DNA of 64,000 nt from an uncultured Bacteroides sp. (GCF_963677715.1 NZ_OY782496.1:1-64000), one strand, 5' to 3'. Positions 36,236 to 46,237 are shown, numbered from the stretch's first letter. Program-made: numbers and translations. Notes: generated from the sequence alone by a model not told the origin.

Positions 36236-36243
36236 CAAAGTTA
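36236..36243 (-). promoter_or_regulatory. -7 box (TAACTTTG) of the porin-feoAB operon
   Basis: TAACTTTG on the minus strand fits TAnnTTTG and lies 18 bases before the ATG at 36217, giving a very short leader. Confidence 0.5.
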
Positions 36244-36300
36244 CGCTGAACGTTAAGGTTGTGAAATACCTAATAATCATGAAAAACAGTCCGGCTAATC

Positions 36301-36315
36301 ATCATTAATAATGAT
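36301..36315. promoter_or_regulatory. Fur-like 7-1-7 palindrome upstream of the feo operon
   Basis: ATCATTAATAATGAT is a perfect 7-1-7 inverted repeat with the A/T-rich ATnATT character of Fur-family boxes. It lies about 58 bases upstream of the -7 box, rather far for simple repression. It could be coincidental in AT-rich DNA. Confidence 0.3.
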
Positions 36316-36398
36316 CTTAAAAAAAATAATACACTTTAACCAAAGAAATGAAAGCGTTTATTCATTCGATACATAATCTTTTTATCGCATAGAAAAAC

Positions 36399-36451
36399 AA
36401 ATCGCACGAATAAATAGTCGACTATTGTACAACCATTTACTCGTGCGATTT
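36399..36451 (-). terminator. Intrinsic terminator after prfC
   Basis: AAATCGCACGAATAAAT and ATTTACTCGTGCGATTT pair with one mismatch around a 19-base loop. A T-rich run follows on the minus strand. It separates prfC from the feo operon. Confidence 0.7.
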
Positions 36452-36502
36452 ATATCTTTATTAGAACCTTTCTAACTTCCGGCCTAACAAATAGAAGAAA
36501 AA

Positions 36503-38068
36503 CTAAAACTCACTTGAGAAGTGGAATTTTATGTTCTTAAAATCTATTTGCGCCATTTGTAGCACGTAGTTACTATCGGCCAGAAAAACATCGCGCCCTT
36601 CACGGTCTTTAGCCATATATTGGTATTTACGTTTTTTAAAAGCATCCAACTGTTCAGCATCGTCACTCTCTATCCAGCAAGCTTTGTATAAGCTAAGAGG
36701 CTCCCAACGACACGAAGCATTGTACTCGTTGAGCAAGCGATATTGAATGACCTCAAACTGTAATTGCCCCACCGTACCAATAATCTTGCGCCCATTAAAC
36801 TGATTGACAAATAGCTGAGCCACACCTTCATCCATCAATTGGTCAATACCCTTGGCCAATTGCTTTTGCTTCATTGGATCGGCATTTTCTATGTATTTAA
36901 ACATTTCAGGAGAGAAGCTGGGTAAGCCCCTAAAGTGCAGCAGTTCACCCTCAGTAAGTGTATCGCCGATTTTAAAGGTTCCATTGTCGGGCAAACCGAT
37001 AATGTCACCTGCCCAAGCCTCATCAATAGTCGTTTTACGCTGTGCCATAAACTGTGTAGGCGACGAGAAACGCATTGTTTTGCCATGCCTTACATGTAAG
37101 TAAGGAGCGTTACGTAAGAATTTACCCGAACAAATTTTGCAGAAGGCTACACAAGAGCGGTGATTAGGATCAATGTTAGCCGTTATTTTAAAGATGAATC
37201 CGGTAAATTTAGCCTCGTCCGGCTCAACTTCACGTTCTTCGGCTTCTATCGGACGCGGACTGGGAGCTATCTTCACAAAACAATCCAGCAGTTCCTGTAC
37301 ACCAAAGTTATTCAATGCCGATCCGAAAAAGACAGGAGCTATCTCGGCCTTCAGATAATCATCAACATTAAACTCAGAATAAACGCCGTTTATAAGTTCC
37401 AGGTTTGTTCGTAACTTCTCAGCCTGTTCCGCACCGATATATGTATCCAGTTCGATACCATTCAAATCCACGGCCACTTTCTCTGTTACCACCTGCTTAG
37501 AAGGCTGGTAAAGATCCAGTTTCTCTTCGTATATATTATATACACCCTTAAAACGAGCACCCTGATCGATAGGCCAGGAAAGCGGGCGAACACTGATACG
37601 AAGCTCCTCTTCCAATTCATCCAGAAGATCAAACGGATCGCGTCCTTCACGATCCATCTTATTAACGAAGATGATTACCGGCGTGTTGCGCATGCGACAC
37701 ACTTCCATCAATTTCCTCGTCTGCGCCTCCACACCTTTAGCACCGTCTACCACTATGATAACGCTATCTACCGCCGTAAGCGTACGAAAAGTATCTTCTG
37801 CAAAATCCTGGTGACCCGGAGTGTCGAGAATATTCACTTTATAATCGCGATAGTCGAACTCCATTACCGAAGTAGTAACCGAAATACCGCGTTGTTTCTC
37901 TATTTCCATCCAGTCACTTGTAGCGGTTTTCTTTATCTTATTACTTTTCACCGCACCGGCTACCTGAATCTGGCCACCAAACAGAAGTAATTTTTCTGTC
38001 AAAGTAGTTTTACCCGCATCGGGGTGTGAGATAATGGCGAACGTACGCCTTCTTTGTATTTCATTCAT
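36503..38068 (-). CDS. prfC: Peptide chain release factor 3
   Basis: A translational GTPase that recycles RF1 and RF2. I start at ATG 38068 ([17 protein letters not shown]), as the five-codon extension is not family-like. G1 is SHPDAGKT, G2 includes [16 protein letters not shown]3 DTPGHQDF and G4 [10 protein letters not shown], then the RF3 C-terminal domain ending near FHFSSEF. The length of about 521 residues is normal. It is last in a minus-strand group after DUF4924 and rfbD, about 100 bases behind rfbD. Confidence 0.95.
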   Translation of the reverse strand: MNEIQRRRTFAIISHPDAGKTTLTEKLLLFGGQIQVAGAVKSNKIKKTATSDWMEIEKQRGISVTTSVMEFDYRDYKVNILDTPGHQDFAEDTFRTLTAVDSVIIVVDGAKGVEAQTRKLMEVCRMRNTPVIIFVNKMDREGRDPFDLLDELEEELRISVRPLSWPIDQGARFKGVYNIYEEKLDLYQPSKQVVTEKVAVDLNGIELDTYIGAEQAEKLRTNLELINGVYSEFNVDDYLKAEIAPVFFGSALNNFGVQELLDCFVKIAPSPRPIEAEEREVEPDEAKFTGFIFKITANIDPNHRSCVAFCKICSGKFLRNAPYLHVRHGKTMRFSSPTQFMAQRKTTIDEAWAGDIIGLPDNGTFKIGDTLTEGELLHFRGLPSFSPEMFKYIENADPMKQKQLAKGIDQLMDEGVAQLFVNQFNGRKIIGTVGQLQFEVIQYRLLNEYNASCRWEPLSLYKACWIESDDAEQLDAFKKRKYQYMAKDREGRDVFLADSNYVLQMAQIDFKNIKFHFSSEF

Positions 38069-38168
38069 AATGATTCGCATCATCCGCCCTCAATCTAACA
38101 AAGAGAACAGATAAAATGGCTTTTGTTACTTATAATACTCGTTCTTTCTTCACCTTATATATATCCTC

Positions 38169-39038
38169 TCATCTTTCACACGGCTGGGAAGATAGCCTAG
38201 CTATGCAATGCTCTAAACTTCTTTCCCAATGAGGAATTTCAAGATCAAAGGTGTCTTTTATCTTTGTTTTATCTAATACAGAATAATGCGGCCGAGCAGC
38301 CTTAGCCGGATAATCCGAAGTATGCAAGGGACGAACTTTACAGGAATCAATGCCTGCCATGCGATGAATGGCTAATGTAAAATCGTACCAAGAGCAAACA
38401 CCTTCGTTACTAAAATGATAAACGCCACGCACCACACCTTTATTTATTATAGCATAAATAGCGATAGCCAAATCGTGAGCATACGTGGGTGTGCCAATCT
38501 GGTCGAAAATAACGCCAAGATTATCGCGTTCGCGCCCCAAATGTATCATAGTCTTCACAAAGTTATTCCCGTAAACGGAGTATAACCATGCTGTACGAAT
38601 AATCACTGTTCTCTCGCAATGCGCAAGTACATTCTCCTCTCCGGCCAACTTTGTTGTTCCATAGACAGAAGCCGGACAAGTAGGTTCTTCTTCAGTATAA
38701 GGAGTATGGTTGGTTCCGTCGAAAACATAATCTGTAGAGATCTGTATCATCGCAGCTCCACGATTCTGTGCCGCCATAGCCAGATAGCCGGGAGCTACGT
38801 TATTCAACTTATCACAAAGTTCTTTATTATCTTCCGCATTGTCTACTGCCGTATAAGCAGCACAGTTCACAATTACATCGATTTCTTTTTCGGCAACATA
38901 AGCTTCAACAGCTTGCTGATTACAAATATCAAGTTCCTGCACATCGGTAAAAAAGTACGTATGCTGTGCGTTGGTTTCGGAAAGAACACGCATTTCGTTT
39001 CCCAACTGTCCGTTAGCTCCGGTAACAAGTACATTCAT
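38169..39038 (-). CDS. rfbD: dTDP-4-dehydrorhamnose reductase
   Basis: This short-chain dehydrogenase of 289 residues performs the last step of dTDP-L-rhamnose synthesis. It shows the nucleotide loop TGANGQLGNEM at 6-16, DVQELDICN, NCAAYTAVDNAED, STDYVFDGT and the catalytic YGTTKLAGE pair. rfbA, rfbB and rfbC are not in the window; a lone rfbD next to prfC is ordinary in Bacteroides genomes as far as I recall. Its start lies one base after the DUF4924 stop, indicating an operon. Confidence 0.95.
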   Translation of the reverse strand: MNVLVTGANGQLGNEMRVLSETNAQHTYFFTDVQELDICNQQAVEAYVAEKEIDVIVNCAAYTAVDNAEDNKELCDKLNNVAPGYLAMAAQNRGAAMIQISTDYVFDGTNHTPYTEEEPTCPASVYGTTKLAGEENVLAHCERTVIIRTAWLYSVYGNNFVKTMIHLGRERDNLGVIFDQIGTPTYAHDLAIAIYAIINKGVVRGVYHFSNEGVCSWYDFTLAIHRMAGIDSCKVRPLHTSDYPAKAARPHYSVLDKTKIKDTFDLEIPHWERSLEHCIARLSSQPCER

Positions 39039-39039
39039 T

Positions 39040-39585
39040 TTAATCTAATTTTAATTCTCCTTTTCTATCTTTATCATAGTAATTGGCCAACATTGAAAGT
39101 AAGTTCGCTATAGATTCAATGGCTTTTGTAGTTGCCTCACTTACTACTTTTTTCTGTAGTCTTAAGAGCATCACACCATACAATGCTTCAAAGCAAGTCT
39201 CTATCTCAGGCTCTTCTTTCTTACCGTTCTTAGCACGCAATTCGACTATTAAAGGCAAAGCCTTAAAGTAAGCAGCACTATAAAACGGAAACTGAGGCGA
39301 ACCGAGTAGCGCAACATGTAGCTCTGTTAAATTGATTATAACATTCCGGTTAATCTGCAAATGACCTTTCTCTTGAACTCCTTCCTCGCGCATCATCCCA
39401 ACAAGGTTTTCATACCATTCCGTTAAAGCCTTTTGTGCTTCGTCCGAAACCTGATAGGCAGAAATTACGTTTCGGGTAAGTTTGTCCATATCACAATCGT
39501 TCGCCCTTATCAGGTCTTCTATCTGCCACATATATATCAGATATTCAGCTATATTCTTATCCTTCAGTTGTTGCGCTATTTGCAT
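39040..39585 (-). CDS. DUF4924 family protein
   Basis: An all-helical protein of about 181 residues recognised as DUF4924 by its opening IAQQLKDKNIAEYLIYMWQIEDLIRA and by the KGHLQINRNVIINLTELH segment. ATG 39585 is preferred; a GTG one codon upstream is also possible. No enzymatic motif or signal peptide is seen, so it is cytoplasmic and of unknown function. It is linked tightly to rfbD. Confidence 0.75.
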   Translation of the reverse strand: MQIAQQLKDKNIAEYLIYMWQIEDLIRANDCDMDKLTRNVISAYQVSDEAQKALTEWYENLVGMMREEGVQEKGHLQINRNVIINLTELHVALLGSPQFPFYSAAYFKALPLIVELRAKNGKKEEPEIETCFEALYGVMLLRLQKKVVSEATTKAIESIANLLSMLANYYDKDRKGELKLD

Positions 39586-39646
39586 CACATTGAGTTATTG
39601 AAAAGTTTTATTATATAAATCAAGGTACAGAAATAAAAAAGAGAAG

Positions 39647-40303
39647 CTAGTAAAACGAAGCGCCTAATAATGTAAAGACGAAACCAAACAGTGAAACGAC
39701 CATGACCACTACACCTATAATGCGATTGATGAGCCAGATTCCACGCAGGTTGAAACGTGCACGTACTTTATTTATAAAAAAAGTAATCCCCAACCACCAA
39801 GATAAAGCCCCCACTATGATAGACAAATAGCCTGTTACTTCCTCAAAGACAGGAATGCCGGGCAGAACAAACGCAAATCGGGCAAACAGACCGATGAAGA
39901 GAAATATAATAAGCGGATTAGAAAGGGTTACGGCAAAAGCAGTAATGAAGTTATGAAAATAGGAACCTTTATTTGCCGAAACAGGGCGAATAGACTGCAC
40001 GGGATTGCTTCGAAAGGTATAATATCCAAAAGCAAGCAACATCACGCTTCCCAATAATTGCAAATAGAAAATGTTAGCATTGATAAAATCAAAGATAAAA
40101 CTCATTCCGTATCCGGTAAGTAAAGCATAAGCTATGTCGCTTAGCGAGGCGCCAAGACCGGTTACAAAGCCATACCAACGGCCTTTATTTAAAGTGCGCT
40201 GAATGCAAAGCACTCCCACAGGTCCCAATGGTGCAGAAACCACAATACCTATGATGAAACCTTTTATCAGCAAGTCTAATATGGTAACTTCAATTTGAAA
40301 CAT
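39647..40303 (-). CDS. LysE-family amino-acid exporter
   Basis: The protein has about 218 residues from ATG 40303 (MFQIEVTILDLL). The longer frame adds 26 unrelated residues. It has about six helices with the family opening GFIIGIVVSAPLGPVGVLCIQRTLNKGRWYGFVTGLGASLSDI, and SNPLIIFLF in the middle (landmarks only). LysE/RhtB proteins export amino acids or similar small molecules at the inner membrane; the substrate is unknown. Confidence 0.8.
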   Translation of the reverse strand: MFQIEVTILDLLIKGFIIGIVVSAPLGPVGVLCIQRTLNKGRWYGFVTGLGASLSDIAYALLTGYGMSFIFDFINANIFYLQLLGSVMLLAFGYYTFRSNPVQSIRPVSANKGSYFHNFITAFAVTLSNPLIIFLFIGLFARFAFVLPGIPVFEEVTGYLSIIVGALSWWLGITFFINKVRARFNLRGIWLINRIIGVVVMVVSLFGFVFTLLGASFY

Positions 40304-40581
40304 GCGGCAAATATCGCATTTTTTTATGAGAGGTGAGTGCTCCGTTAACGTTTTTTCGTTACAGAACACATTTATTCCCATACAATGTCAGTATTTTGAC
40401 CTAACATTTATGTTTTTAATAATGTGTTTTTGCAAGTAATCCAACATCGTATTTAGTCATTAAGACCAAGCCATATTATATAAATGGCATAGTTGATATA
40501 ACTATCTGAACATTTGTTTCAAATAACAAGAATCTCAGACTACTACAACCTATCATTATTTAGTATATAATTTAGGATAAC

Positions 40582-40650
40582 AACATCCCCATGTTATATA
40601 TATCAACATGGGGATGTTACATGCATCAACATCCCCATGTTGTGATACGA
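40582..40650. repeat. Alternating palindromic array, 23-bp period
   Basis: AACATCCCCATGTT at 40582, its reverse complement AACATGGGGATGTT at 40605, and AACATCCCCATGTT again at 40628, each exactly 23 bases apart. The arms AACAT/ATGTT are invariant and only the central CCCC/GGGG changes orientation. Spacers differ. No T-run follows, so this is not a terminator. Confidence 0.75.
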
Positions 40651-40900
40651 TAAAAGCTATCTTCAAGAAAGAACATATTAAAGAATGCATTATAATTAAT
40701 ATTATTTCATCCCATAACTTTATCCTGTTTTAATAATGAGTTTCCCGATAGAATTATTTTCTTAAAGGTTCATATTCACCCATAAATGCAGTTATTAACC
40801 TATTCTAACCATCTATCTCTTTTCTACAAAAATATCTGCTTCGCAAAACATCCAACTTAATTAATTCTTTCTTTTCTATTTCATCGCCCGCGTTTTTAAC

Positions 40901-40908
40901 TATCTTTG
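40901..40908 (+). promoter_or_regulatory. -7 box (TATCTTTG) for purL
   Basis: Perfect TAnnTTTG match 43 bases before the purL ATG. A -33 element is not clear. No PurR-like operator or purine riboswitch was recognised in the short leader. Confidence 0.5.
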
Positions 40909-40950
40909 CAACATCATTTACAATACGTAATCCATAACTCGTAATTCAAT

Positions 40951-43900
40951 ATGATATCTTTTTTCAGAACTCCTTCCAAAAGCGTGATTGCCGTAGAATG
41001 CGGCCACGAGCTCACCGCGAATGATAGTAAGAAACTATGCTGGCTTTTCGGAGAAGCCGACAAAGAAAGTGAAAAAAACCTACTCGGATACTTTATCGGT
41101 CCACGGCGCGAGATGATTACTCCATGGAGCACCAATGCGGTGGAGATTACCCAAAACATGGGACTAGAGGGCATCACCCGCATCGAAGAATATTTCCCGG
41201 TAAAAGATGAAAATGCCGACCGTGATCCGATGTTACAGCGTATGTATCAGGGATTGAATCAAGAACTTTTCGTAACCAATCGCCAACCGGAACCTATTTT
41301 ATATATAGACGATCTGGAAGCCTACAACGAGAAAGAGGGACTTGCCCTGTCAAAAGAGGAAATGGATTATCTGAAAAAAGTAGAACATGATTTGGAGCGT
41401 AAGTTAACGGATTCTGAGGTATTCGGTTTCGCTCAAATCAACTCGGAACATTGCCGCCACAAAATATTCGGAGGTACTTTTGTGATTGACGGAGTAGAAA
41501 TGGAATCGTCGCTCTTTCAGATGATCAAGAAAACAACGCAAGAGAATCCGAATAAGATTATCTCTGCCTATAAAGATAATGTAGCCTTCGCCGAAGGCCC
41601 GGTAGTGGAACAATTTGCTCCTGCCGATCATTCCAAATCAGATTATTTCCTCATTAAAGATATCAAAACCGTTATATCGCTAAAAGCGGAAACGCATAAC
41701 TTCCCTACTACTGTAGAGCCTTTCAATGGTGCATCTACCGGTACGGGTGGTGAAATTCGCGACCGTATGGGAGGGGGCAAAGGATCTTTGCCTATTGCCG
41801 GAACAGCGGTGTACATGACTTCTTATCCCCGCACCGAAGAAAATCGTGAATGGGAAGAAGTGTTGCCTGTACGTAAATGGTTATACCAAACGCCGGAACA
41901 AATTCTGATTAAAGCCTCTAATGGTGCATCAGACTTTGGAAACAAGTTCGGTCAGCCGCTTATCTGTGGTTCGGTACTCACCTTTGAGCACAAGGAAAAC
42001 GAGGAAGTTTATGGTTACGACAAAGTAATTATGCTTGCCGGTGGCGTGGGCTACGGCACAAAACGAGACTCCCTAAAAGGCAAACCCGAAGTAGGCAACA
42101 AGGTTGTGCTGCTTGGTGGCGATAACTACCGCATCGGTTTAGGAGGTGGCTCGGTATCTTCGGTAGATACGGGGCGCTACAGTAGCGGCATTGAACTAAA
42201 TGCCGTGCAAAGGGCTAATGCAGAAATGCAAAAACGTGCCAACAATGTGGTACGTGCTTTGTGCGAAGAAGATGAAAACCCGGTTGTATCCATTCACGAC
42301 CACGGATCGGCAGGACATGTAAACTGCCTTTCGGAACTGGTTGAAGAATGTGGCGGGGTGATCGACATGAGTAAACTTCCTATCGGAGACAAAACACTGT
42401 CGGCCAAAGAAATCATCGCCAACGAATCTCAGGAGCGCATGGGGCTTCTTATTAAAGAGGAAGCCATCGAACATGTTCGCAAGATTGCCGAGCGTGAACG
42501 CGCCCCGATGTACGTAGTAGGTGAAACGACAGGCGACCACCGCTTCTCATTCCAACAGGCAGACGGCGTTCGTCCGTTCGACCTTGCCGTGGAACAGATG
42601 TTCGGTTCTTCGCCAAAGACCTATATGATTGATAAAACGGTGGAGCGTCATTACACCAATCCGACGTACGAAATATCTCAGCTGCACGAATACCTCACAC
42701 AGGTACTTCAACTGGAAGCCGTGGCTTGCAAGGATTGGTTGACAAACAAGGTAGACCGTTCGGTAACGGGTAAAGTAGCCCGCCAGCAATGTCAGGGAGA
42801 AATTCAACTTCCCCTTAGTGACTGTGGTGTGGTAGCGCTCGATTATCGTGGAGAAAAAGGAATTGCCACTTCCATCGGACATGCACCGCAAGCTGCATTG
42901 GCCGATCCGGCTGCCGGCTCTATTCTCTCCGTAGCCGAAGCATTGACAAACATTGTTTGGGCACCACTTACCGAAGGGTTGGATAGCTTATCGCTTTCGG
43001 CTAACTGGATGTGGCCTTGCCGTTCTCAGGAAGGAGAAGATGCACGTCTCTACACAGCTGTTAAAGCATTAAGCGACTTCTGCTGTTCATTGCAAATCAA
43101 TGTACCTACGGGTAAAGATTCACTCTCAATGACTCAGAAATACCCTGACGGAAGCAAAGTAGTTTCTCCGGGAACAGTGATTGTTTCTGCCGGAGGTGAA
43201 GTTTCCGATGTAAAAAAGGTTGTTTCTCCGGTATTGGTAAACGATGAAAAATCGACTCTTTACCATATCGACTTTAGCTTTGATTCTTTCAAACTTGGCG
43301 GTTCGGCCTTTGCACAATCATTGGGTAAGGTAGGCGATGATGTGCCTTGTGTGCAAGATGCCGAATACTTCCGTGATGCTTTCCTCACCGTACAAGAACT
43401 GGTGGAGAAAGGTTTCATCCTGGCAGGACACGATATATCTGCCGGCGGACTTATCACGACGCTGCTTGAAATGTGTTTTGCCAATGTAGAAGGGGGTATG
43501 GAAATTAACCTCGACAAACTGAAAGAATACGATATCATCAAAATATTATTTGCCGAAAATCCAGGCATTGTCATTCAAGTGAAAGACAAGCACAACGACG
43601 AGGTAAAAAAGATACTCGAAGAAGCCGGCGTAGGTTTTGTAAAACTCGGAAAGCCGACCGAAGAGCGTCATATCCTTGTAACGAAAGACGATGCTACCTA
43701 TCAGTTTGGCATCGACTATATGCGCGATGTATGGTATTCATCTTCTTACCTGCTCGACCGCAAACAGTCGATAAACGGTTGCGCACAGAAACGTTTCGAA
43801 AACTATAAGATGCAACCTTTGGAACTAGCCTTTCTACCTACGTTCAAAGGTAAATTCTCACAATACGGCATTACGCCCGAGCGCCGTACTCCTACCGGAA

Positions 43901-44655
43901 CACGCGCTGCCATTATTCGCGAAAAAGGAACCAACGGCGAACGTGAAATGGCCTACTCCCTTTATCTTGCAGGATTTGACGTGAAAGACGTTACCATGAC
44001 CGACCTTATCAGTGGTCGCGAAACACTGGAAGATGTAAACATGGTTGTTTACTGCGGTGGATTCTCCAACTCCGATGTTTTAGGTTCGGCCAAAGGTTGG
44101 GCAGGCGGCTTCCTCTTCAACGAAAAAGCCAAAACAGCTCTGGATAACTTCTACGCCCGCGAAGACACTCTGTCACTGGGCATTTGCAACGGTTGCCAGT
44201 TGATGATAGAACTTGGACTTATCAATCCAGAACACGAGAAAAAAGAGAAGATGCTCCATAATGAATCGCACAAGTTTGAATCGGCCTTTATCGGGGTAAC
44301 CATTCCAACCAATCATAGCGTAATGTTCGGTTCATTAAGCGGAAGCAAGCTCGGGCTCTGGGTAGCACACGGAGAAGGTAAATTCTCACTTCCTTATGAA
44401 GAAGACAAATATAACGTGGTAGCCAAGTACAGTTACGAGGAATATCCCGCCAATCCTAACGGGTCCGACTATTCAATAGCCGCTTTGGCCAGCACAAATG
44501 GCAGACATCTTGCAATGATGCCCCATTTGGAACGTGCTATATTCCCCTGGCAAAATGCTTATTACCCAAGCAAACGTTTGGATAACGACCAGGTCACTCC
44601 GTGGATCGAGGCATTCGTAAATGCCCGTAAATGGATTGAGAAGAAAAAGAAATGA
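40951..44655 (+). CDS. purL: Phosphoribosylformylglycinamidine synthase
   Basis: This is the large single-chain PurL of purine synthesis (FGAR plus glutamine and ATP to FGAM), with 1234 residues. The N-terminal domain is followed by FGAM synthase halves with INSEHCRHKIFGG, LKAETHNFPTTVEPFNGASTGTGGEIRD (landmark) and GNKVVLLGGDNYRIGLGGGS. The C-terminal glutamine amidotransferase has its nucleophile Cys in LGICNGCQLM and His-Glu in MMPHLERAIFPWQN. All catalytic parts are intact and it stands alone between its promoter and terminator. Confidence 0.97.
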   Translation: MISFFRTPSKSVIAVECGHELTANDSKKLCWLFGEADKESEKNLLGYFIGPRREMITPWSTNAVEITQNMGLEGITRIEEYFPVKDENADRDPMLQRMYQGLNQELFVTNRQPEPILYIDDLEAYNEKEGLALSKEEMDYLKKVEHDLERKLTDSEVFGFAQINSEHCRHKIFGGTFVIDGVEMESSLFQMIKKTTQENPNKIISAYKDNVAFAEGPVVEQFAPADHSKSDYFLIKDIKTVISLKAETHNFPTTVEPFNGASTGTGGEIRDRMGGGKGSLPIAGTAVYMTSYPRTEENREWEEVLPVRKWLYQTPEQILIKASNGASDFGNKFGQPLICGSVLTFEHKENEEVYGYDKVIMLAGGVGYGTKRDSLKGKPEVGNKVVLLGGDNYRIGLGGGSVSSVDTGRYSSGIELNAVQRANAEMQKRANNVVRALCEEDENPVVSIHDHGSAGHVNCLSELVEECGGVIDMSKLPIGDKTLSAKEIIANESQERMGLLIKEEAIEHVRKIAERERAPMYVVGETTGDHRFSFQQADGVRPFDLAVEQMFGSSPKTYMIDKTVERHYTNPTYEISQLHEYLTQVLQLEAVACKDWLTNKVDRSVTGKVARQQCQGEIQLPLSDCGVVALDYRGEKGIATSIGHAPQAALADPAAGSILSVAEALTNIVWAPLTEGLDSLSLSANWMWPCRSQEGEDARLYTAVKALSDFCCSLQINVPTGKDSLSMTQKYPDGSKVVSPGTVIVSAGGEVSDVKKVVSPVLVNDEKSTLYHIDFSFDSFKLGGSAFAQSLGKVGDDVPCVQDAEYFRDAFLTVQELVEKGFILAGHDISAGGLITTLLEMCFANVEGGMEINLDKLKEYDIIKILFAENPGIVIQVKDKHNDEVKKILEEAGVGFVKLGKPTEERHILVTKDDATYQFGIDYMRDVWYSSSYLLDRKQSINGCAQKRFENYKMQPLELAFLPTFKGKFSQYGITPERRTPTGTRAAIIREKGTNGEREMAYSLYLAGFDVKDVTMTDLISGRETLEDVNMVVYCGGFSNSDVLGSAKGWAGGFLFNEKAKTALDNFYAREDTLSLGICNGCQLMIELGLINPEHEKKEKMLHNESHKFESAFIGVTIPTNHSVMFGSLSGSKLGLWVAHGEGKFSLPYEEDKYNVVAKYSYEEYPANPNGSDYSIAALASTNGRHLAMMPHLERAIFPWQNAYYPSKRLDNDQVTPWIEAFVNARKWIEKKKK

Positions 44656-44679
44656 TTTTAATTTTTGTATATAGATAAT

Positions 44680-44726
44680 AATCCCCGGCCATTCCTTTAT
44701 AAAGAATAGTCGGGGATTGTTCTTTT
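44680..44726 (+). terminator. Intrinsic terminator after purL
   Basis: AATCCCCGG and TCGGGGATT arms with an inner ATTC/GAAT pairing, followed by GTTCTTTT. It lies 25 bases after the purL stop. Confidence 0.75.
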
Positions 44727-44762
44727 AGTCAAAAACAAAAATGTTTGCAAAAAGACAAAGTC

Positions 44763-44827
44763 TTGCCAACATAATGTTTTTTTTGTAATTTTGTGTGCCA
44801 ATAAGATTGAATTGATTTAATCTTATT
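44763..44827 (+). promoter_or_regulatory. Promoter with an inverted repeat at the predicted start site
   Basis: TTG at 44763-44765 and TAATTTTG at 44786-44793 are 20 bases apart. Immediately after, at the expected transcription start, AATAAGATT (44800) and AATCTTATT (ending 44827) form an inverted repeat that could be an operator or a 5' hairpin. The leader to ATG 44994 is about 190 bases and otherwise shows nothing recognisable. Confidence 0.45.
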
Positions 44828-44993
44828 GATATAAAAGCTAAATGAAAAGTTTACCTGACTTTGAATACCGAGTTCTATGATTATTCTTCAATAAATGCAC
44901 ATCTCCTTTTGAAGGATCGAACGTATAATTTTACTTTTTATTAGCTTGCAGCAAGACTTAAAACTATCTATTAATTATTTGAGTATATCTGTT

Positions 44994-45662
44994 ATGAAAA
45001 ACAAACACTATTACATCATCCTATTAGGGCTAATGCTACAAACCGTATCGCTTTTTGCCCAAACCACATCGACAGAGAAATCTATGTTCTCCATCCATGC
45101 AGGACCATCTCGGTATATGGGAAAATTTATTGGAATCACAGACTATTCCGACGATTACCGAGACGGCTTAAGAGATGGCTTTCAGTGGGATGTCAACTAC
45201 TATTATTTGGGAGATCGATACATCTTCAATTCCTGCAAACTTGCTCCGGGCCTCATCTATCAGGGAGGACGATTTGAAAATTCTCGAGACGACAGTTCCG
45301 ACAAAATTAAAATGAACTACTTCGCTCCTCAATTGGGATTATTCATGGTGAAGCAGAAATATAACCTTTCTCTTTCAATGGGCATCGGCTATCAATTCTA
45401 TAAGAATAAAAGCGCCGTATATAATAAACCTCGAAACGTATCCATGAATAAAGCTGCTTATAACTTGTCGGCAGCAGGAGAATATCTTCTTTCTCCTAAA
45501 TGGGGTGTTTCAGCGAAGTTAGACTGGATTATGAGCAGTTCAGACAGCTATTCCGTCAAATACCACGGCCAAACATGGCAAGTAGAACTTCCTGATTCAA
45601 GTGAAGGAGGAGGAGATTATTCGCGACTATCTTTAGTCGTCGGCTTAAATTATCACTTTTAA
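44994..45662 (+). CDS. Outer-membrane beta-barrel protein of unknown function
   Basis: Start set at ATG 44994 (MKNKHYYIILLG), which gives a signal peptide ending LFAQ. The 222-residue remainder is beta-rich with alternating patterns and a C-terminal GLNYHF, typical of a small outer-membrane barrel. Segments such as YFAPQLGLFMVKQKYNLSLSMGIGYQF suggest an eight-strand type. No enzyme motif is seen. It is followed 12 bases later by a lipoprotein, and the two probably work together in the envelope. Confidence 0.65.
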   Translation: MKNKHYYIILLGLMLQTVSLFAQTTSTEKSMFSIHAGPSRYMGKFIGITDYSDDYRDGLRDGFQWDVNYYYLGDRYIFNSCKLAPGLIYQGGRFENSRDDSSDKIKMNYFAPQLGLFMVKQKYNLSLSMGIGYQFYKNKSAVYNKPRNVSMNKAAYNLSAAGEYLLSPKWGVSAKLDWIMSSSDSYSVKYHGQTWQVELPDSSEGGGDYSRLSLVVGLNYHF

Positions 45663-45674
45663 CAAGACAAGACA

Positions 45675-46100
45675 ATGAAACATCTATTATTTATCTGCAC
45701 ATTATTGCTCTGCATCGCCTGTAAAGAAGACAAATCCGTTGATCCGACCATCATGCCTCAGGCAACAACGAGCGGTCAAAATACTTTCGGTTGCGTAATA
45801 GACGGCTGGCTGTATGCAAGTGGAAGATGGGGAATACCGACCGCCAGTTATATCATCGAAGGAGAAAACGACACGGAGATAACAATTAACGCAGAAGTTA
45901 ATTTTTCATCCTACATACACTTCATCATTATCAATCCGAAGCAAGGAGAAACCACCTCTTATACCGATGCCTCCTTTGACACCCAGTCATTGGAAGACGG
46001 CAATGTCTATATCACACGTATGAGTGATGGCATCATCAGTGGCACCTTTAAAGGAACCCGTATGCTAGAAGGCCGTTTCGACCTAAAATATAGCGAATGA
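45675..46100 (+). CDS. Small lipoprotein of unknown function
   Basis: The protein has 141 residues with lipobox CIAC (Cys16). After the anchor come FGCVIDGWLYASGRWG and several beta strands, ending GTFKGTRMLEGRFDLKY. The pattern of a small beta-sandwich lipoprotein with GCVIDG is seen in Bacteroidetes proteins that I cannot tie to a function. It is co-directional with the barrel gene and 12 bases from it. Confidence 0.6.
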   Translation: MKHLLFICTLLLCIACKEDKSVDPTIMPQATTSGQNTFGCVIDGWLYASGRWGIPTASYIIEGENDTEITINAEVNFSSYIHFIIINPKQGETTSYTDASFDTQSLEDGNVYITRMSDGIISGTFKGTRMLEGRFDLKYSE

Positions 46101-46161
46101 GCCAACGGCGAAGCATTAACATATAATTCCTCAAACGAACGTTAAAATATATAGACCAGAA

Positions 46162-46191
46162 TTGCGATTATAAAATTATTGCGTAGCTTTG
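46162..46191 (+). promoter_or_regulatory. Promoter of the AraC/receiver regulator
   Basis: TTG at 46162-46164 and TAGCTTTG at 46184-46191, 19 bases apart, 46 bases before the ATG at 46238. Confidence 0.5.
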
Positions 46192-46237
46192 TAAGCATAA
46201 AGATAAGATTAGAACAATAATAGAGAAGTAAACTACG

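Larger units (their letters stand above)
40304..40950. other. Intergenic region between divergent lysE-type gene and purL
   Basis: A 647-base AT-rich gap without a credible gene. 40304-40581 shows nothing recognisable. 40582-40650 holds the alternating palindromic array. A TATCTTTG -7 box at 40901-40908 serves purL with a leader of about 36 bases. Confidence 0.6.
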
